NCBI RefSeq assembly: GCF_003417065.2
Contig: NZ_QVLT01000043.1
Coordinates: forward strand, 1-32,920
Direction of reading: 5' to 3'
DNA from: Hymenobacter lapidiphilus
GTDB lineage: Bacteria; Bacteroidota; Bacteroidia; Cytophagales; Hymenobacteraceae
DNA length: 32,920 nucleotides
Below are positions 30,371 through 32,920 of the stretch, piece after piece. The translations under genes were made by a program, and so were the position numbers. The notes below the pieces were generated by a model. It did no database searches. It was not told the DNA's origin and worked only from the letters and a program-made list of their open reading frames with translations. The stretch's first letter is position 1. Every line of letters begins with the position of its first letter.

Positions 30371-30653
30371 GTGATCTATGTACGCTCAATTTGGCATTTT
30401 ACAAACGGGCGTTTATAAAACGTCAAATATTGTTATCGGAGATAAAAGAGCAGTACAAACACGGGTAACGCCATTTTATGAAGGTACATTTCAGTATAAC
30501 CGCCTACATCAGTTTATACTGAAATGTACCTTCACTACGATTAGCAAAATTCTTCCTGAAGCTAGTCAAAACTTCAACTCGTGTTTTGTGCCTTCGGTGT
30601 CAGAGTGAGACTGAAGCTCATTTGATTCTAATCCTATCAGGATGCTTCAACCC
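30371..30653. other. Region between serine recombinase and origin 2
   Basis: Holds the candidate recombinase half-sites AAACG-CGTTT-AAACG (30403-30422) and the 20-bp inverted repeat 30480-30533. A 76-codon open frame (30378-30608) reads through the inverted repeat and is not considered a gene. Confidence 0.5.
30480..30533. repeat. 20-bp perfect inverted repeat
   Basis: GAAGGTACATTTCAGTATAA (30480-30499) and its exact reverse complement (30514-30533), with a 14-nt loop. It lies between the serine recombinase and the iterons of the second origin. Possible terminator, recombination site or origin structure. Confidence 0.8.
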
Positions 30654-31203
30654 ACCCCTTTTTTGTAGTCTTATCCATTACTCAACATCTTTCAGTTCGT
30701 GCTGGACTCACTGTCTGCTCACCCCTTTTTTGTAGTATTATGCTTTCAAGCTTTGCAGACATGCTTCTCCCTGGCTGCCATAGTGTTGTGATTCACAGAC
30801 ATAAGACTACAAGAAAGGGGTCACGCTTCCACTAGTTTGTTACTGCCTCAGTGGGGTAAATCTACGTTTTCAGGCATTAAGGCTAGTTTTTAAGGAATAA
30901 GACTACAGAAAAGGGGTCGCCCAGAATAAGTTTTTCACTGAACAAGGACTTGTATAGGCTGTAGCTCATTACTTTTCCTTTTTCTCAAAAAAAACGACTC
31001 AAGAAACTAGTTGTTTTCTCTTTTATAAAGTTTACTTAGTTTACCCATGCTGTAACCTATTGAAAATAAGATATTTATAGAGATATAAAGCTACAAAAAA
31101 GGGGTCATACAACTACAAAAAAAGGGTGAGTTGCTACAAAAAAGGGGTCATACAACTACAAAAAAGGGGTCATAAGCCATACATAGCGCTACAAAAAAGG
31201 GGT
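30654..31203. repeat. Nine iterons of replicon 2
   Basis: 15-bp repeats of consensus CTACAAAAAAGGGGT. Two are inverted (30654-30668, 30721-30735); seven are direct: 30807-30821, 30903-30917, 31091-31105, 31113-31127, 31134-31148, 31156-31170 and 31189-31203. The cluster from 31091 has spacings of 22, 21, 22 and 33 bp, about two to three helical turns. AT-rich DNA around 30950-31090 would be the unwinding region. The Rep gene starts 61 bp after the last copy. Same layout as replicon 1: distal copies inverted, proximal copies direct and phased. Confidence 0.9.
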
Positions 31204-31264
31204 TATATGACTACAGTGGCGTAAAAATGTAGCATAATGCCGAATTGTTGCTTACTTTACATCC

Positions 31265-32455
31265 ATGAAACGAGATACTTTGGCAAAGGAGCATAGCACG
31301 GTCCACCCACTTGTAGTACAGCATAATGCGCTGATTAATGCCCGGTTCGACCTTAATTCCACTGAGTCACGTCTGTTTCTAGCGTTGCTTAGTCGTATTG
31401 GCCGGGATGATACTCAGTTTCAGGTATGCCAGATTCCGGTTCGGGAACTGATGGTACACAGCTCGAGTAACTCGACCTACGACCTAGTCCGCAAAACTCT
31501 CAAGCATTTTGCTTCCCGCACCTTGGTAATTGAGAAGCTGGACACTTCCGCCCGCCGCAACAGCAAACCCGACTTCTCTATTTTACCCCTGTTAGCTTTT
31601 GCTGAATACAAGCACCGGGAAGGTATCGTTGAGGCCCGCTTCAATGATTTGCTTATGCCTTACTTGCTACAGCTACGAGAAAACTTTACGAAAGCGCAGT
31701 TGACCGAACTGCTAAAACTCAAAAGCAGCAACGCATACCGCATTTACCTGTTGTTACGGGAGTATGCCGCCTTTGGTAAGCGGGTGATGACAGTGGCTGA
31801 ACTGAAGAGCATTCTCGGCGTGGAAGAAGAATACGACCGGTTCACCAACTTCAAAATCCGTATCCTAGACCGGGCCCAAAGCGAACTGGCGCAGACCGAT
31901 ATGGCCTTCACCTACGAGTTAGAAAAGCAGGGCCGCACGATTGCTCGCATTTGTTTCCTATTTAAGCCTACCGGCAGCTCTCTGCCAGTCCAACCAATTC
32001 CGGAGTCTGACTTAGAGGCCACGCTACTGGAAGCAGGCATCGCGGCCAAGAGTATCGTGGAAATTAAGACGCAGTTGGAAAGCGGGTACTATGATGAAGG
32101 CTACGTATATTTTGTCGTGGCTCATGTTCACCGGCAAGCTGCTGCCGGTAAGGTAAAAAAGGTGGGGGGCGCTATTTACAAGGCGCTGGTGGAGGGCTAC
32201 CTATTAGAGGATTATCGTCGCCAGCAGGTAAGCAAAGACAAGCCCAGGGAGCTTAAACGCAAACTCACTACGCCAGTACTGCCGTTGCAGGAACGGCATA
32301 CGCTTACCGACGTACACGCCATGTATGAAACTATGCGTCAACGCCAACTCATACCCGATGAGACTTTCGAAGAAAATCTAGCCCGAGTGTGGCTCTCCGC
32401 GGGTTTCCGGCAGGAGACAGATTCACAGGGAATGCAGTGGGTGACTAAAGGCTGA
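31265..32455 (+). CDS. Replication initiation protein, RepB/Rep_3 family
   Basis: 396 residues. First winged helix opens with VVQHNALINARFDLNSTESR, LFLALLSRIGRDD, VRELM (about 18-70). LLMPYLLQLRENFTKAQLTELLKLKSSNAYRIYLLLREYA is the typical bridge to the second winged helix (VAELKSILGVEEEYDRFTNFKIRILDRAQSEL; both as ordered regions), which binds iterons. A helical C-terminal segment (about 255-325) has EAGIAAKSIVEIKTQLESGY and KKVGGAIYKALVEGYLLEDY, the part split off in the other Rep. Ends in a charged tail. It should start replication from the adjacent iterons. A -7-like box TACTTTAC lies 4 bp before the ATG. Intact. Confidence 0.9.
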   Translation: MKRDTLAKEHSTVHPLVVQHNALINARFDLNSTESRLFLALLSRIGRDDTQFQVCQIPVRELMVHSSSNSTYDLVRKTLKHFASRTLVIEKLDTSARRNSKPDFSILPLLAFAEYKHREGIVEARFNDLLMPYLLQLRENFTKAQLTELLKLKSSNAYRIYLLLREYAAFGKRVMTVAELKSILGVEEEYDRFTNFKIRILDRAQSELAQTDMAFTYELEKQGRTIARICFLFKPTGSSLPVQPIPESDLEATLLEAGIAAKSIVEIKTQLESGYYDEGYVYFVVAHVHRQAAAGKVKKVGGAIYKALVEGYLLEDYRRQQVSKDKPRELKRKLTTPVLPLQERHTLTDVHAMYETMRQRQLIPDETFEENLARVWLSAGFRQETDSQGMQWVTKG

Positions 32456-32741
32456 ACTTAACAAGCTACCACTGCTATTGCTACCTCCCCTACCCCATCG
32501 CAGTTTATCGTCGTAGGGCAAACTACGACGGTTAGCCACAAACTCTGGCTTCATACCGATATACACAGACAATTATCACACGACCACAATTGCCGTATTT
32601 CTGTATTAGTGGTGCTTCTTACTATGGTAAACAGATTTTTTTATTAATAACCATAAGGTGTTTATTCACACTTAAAATAAGGTGTTAATAAACACCTTAT
32701 TTTAAGTGTGAATAAACACCTGAAAACAGGTGCATTTATAC
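32456..32741. other. Region after Rep 2
   Basis: No gene. Its end holds the 31-bp inverted repeat (32656-32721) and a small hairpin CACCTG-AAAA-CAGGTG (32717-32732). Confidence 0.5.
32656..32721. repeat. 31-bp perfect inverted repeat with 4-nt loop
   Basis: Arms 32656-32686 and 32691-32721 are exact reverse complements around AATA. Each arm itself starts and ends with AGGTGTT, so smaller nested palindromes exist. It lies 200 bp after Rep 2 and 20 bp before an IS3-like end. Confidence 0.85.
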
Positions 32742-32818
32742 TGTACTACTCCCCAAAAACTGGACAGTTTAGGCGGCGGTTGTTAAGCAAATGTGACCTC
32801 CCCCCAATAAACTAGACC
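32742..32818 (+). mobile_element. Two IS3-like terminal sequences in tandem
   Basis: TGTACTACTCCCCAAAAACT followed by GGACA (from 32742) and TGTGACCTCCCCCCAATAAA followed by CTAGACCA (from 32792) are similar and in the same orientation, 50 bp apart. Both have the TGT...CCCC-A-run-ACTxGAC look of IS3-family ends. The second is 57-83 bp before an orfA start and is the likelier left end of the intact element. Confidence 0.5.
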
Positions 32819-32874
32819 ACGCTAAAGTAGAGAAATCAGGCCCTTGTCGTATCTTAAACCAAGAGACATGTGCC

Positions 32875-32920
32875 ATGAAAAAGACAAAGTTTACCGAAGC
32901 CCAAATCGTGTTTGCGCTAC
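32875..32920 (+). CDS. IS3-family transposase orfA, N-terminus (runs off window)
   Basis: From ATG 32875 the last 15 codons read MKKTKFTEAQIVFAL, the typical start of IS3-family (IS407/IS51-type) orfA, a helix-turn-helix protein that is fused to the orfB integrase by frameshifting. The rest lies outside the window. Confidence 0.75.
   Translation, partial: MKKTKFTEAQIVFAL

Noticed and set aside
30378..30608. 76-codon plus-strand frame
   Set aside because: Translates both arms of a 20-bp inverted repeat; no homology seen.
31091..31203. Regular short repeats that could be taken for a CRISPR array
   Set aside because: Repeats are 15 bp with 6-7-bp gaps, located before a Rep gene, with no cas genes: these are iterons.
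1..32920. tRNA or rRNA genes
   Set aside because: No cloverleaf-like or ribosomal sequence was recognised on either strand by eye; a tRNAscan run would settle it.

Overview
The window looks like part of a mosaic plasmid (or plasmid-derived island) from a Bacteroidota bacterium, most likely Hymenobacter or a close relative in the Cytophagales. Evidence: two Rep_3/RepB-type initiators each with their own iterons, no housekeeping genes, a type IX secretion (T9SS) C-terminal sorting-domain fragment, Bacteroidota-style short Crp/Fnr regulators, several transposase ends, and base composition that shifts sharply from GC-rich (about 2.6-18 kb) to balanced (21-27 kb) to AT-rich (30.4-31.2 kb). The genus is inferred; nothing in the window proves it.

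Layout. 0-0.5 kb: tail of an IS481-type transposase and an SMR-type small membrane transporter. 0.5-2.35 kb: first replicon, with iterons of consensus CTACGTGAAAAATGGCAC on both sides of an AT-rich segment, then a RepB-like gene whose conserved C-terminal segment is split off by an in-frame amber codon. 2.6-4.85 kb: a secreted beta-propeller-like (SBBP-type) protein with an IPT/TIG-like end, a 13-C tract in its coding region and a frameshift at a G run. 5.0-7.6 kb: a DUF4143 ATPase behind a 26-bp perfect inverted repeat, an orphan T9SS sorting-domain fragment and two hypothetical genes. 7.97-17.9 kb: accessory metabolism and regulation: TetR regulator with matching palindromes before itself and before the downstream genes, SDR reductase, SDR fragment, FAD monooxygenase, acyl carrier protein translationally coupled to a gamma-resorcylate-decarboxylase-like amidohydrolase, MBL hydrolase, small membrane protein, two Crp/Fnr regulators, an NTF2-like protein and an LLM-class flavin oxidoreductase.

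18.0-20.65 kb: a minus-strand gene row containing two proteins with VbhA-antitoxin-like segments, a DUF6922-like protein, a helical-repeat protein and a hypothetical. 21.4-27.15 kb: the most interesting block, a co-directional five-gene cassette: VWA (TerY-like) protein, PP2C phosphatase, atypical Ser/Thr kinase with zinc ribbon, membrane-anchored actin/Ppx-like ATPase-fold protein, and a proline-rich coiled-coil protein. It resembles the predicted TerY-P phospho-signalling triad extended by two genes, and may be a stress or defence system.

27.3-30.4 kb: tyrosine recombinase with a candidate core site, a small ORF carrying a Fic-inhibitory SxxxEN motif facing a frameshifted Fic gene, and a serine recombinase. 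30.6-32.5 kb: second replicon with nine 15-bp iterons (CTACAAAAAAGGGGT) and an intact Rep. 32.65-32.92 kb: a 31-bp perfect inverted repeat, then two IS3-like ends and the start of an IS3-family orfA that runs off the window. Two unrelated iteron/Rep sets in one molecule suggest a replicon fusion.
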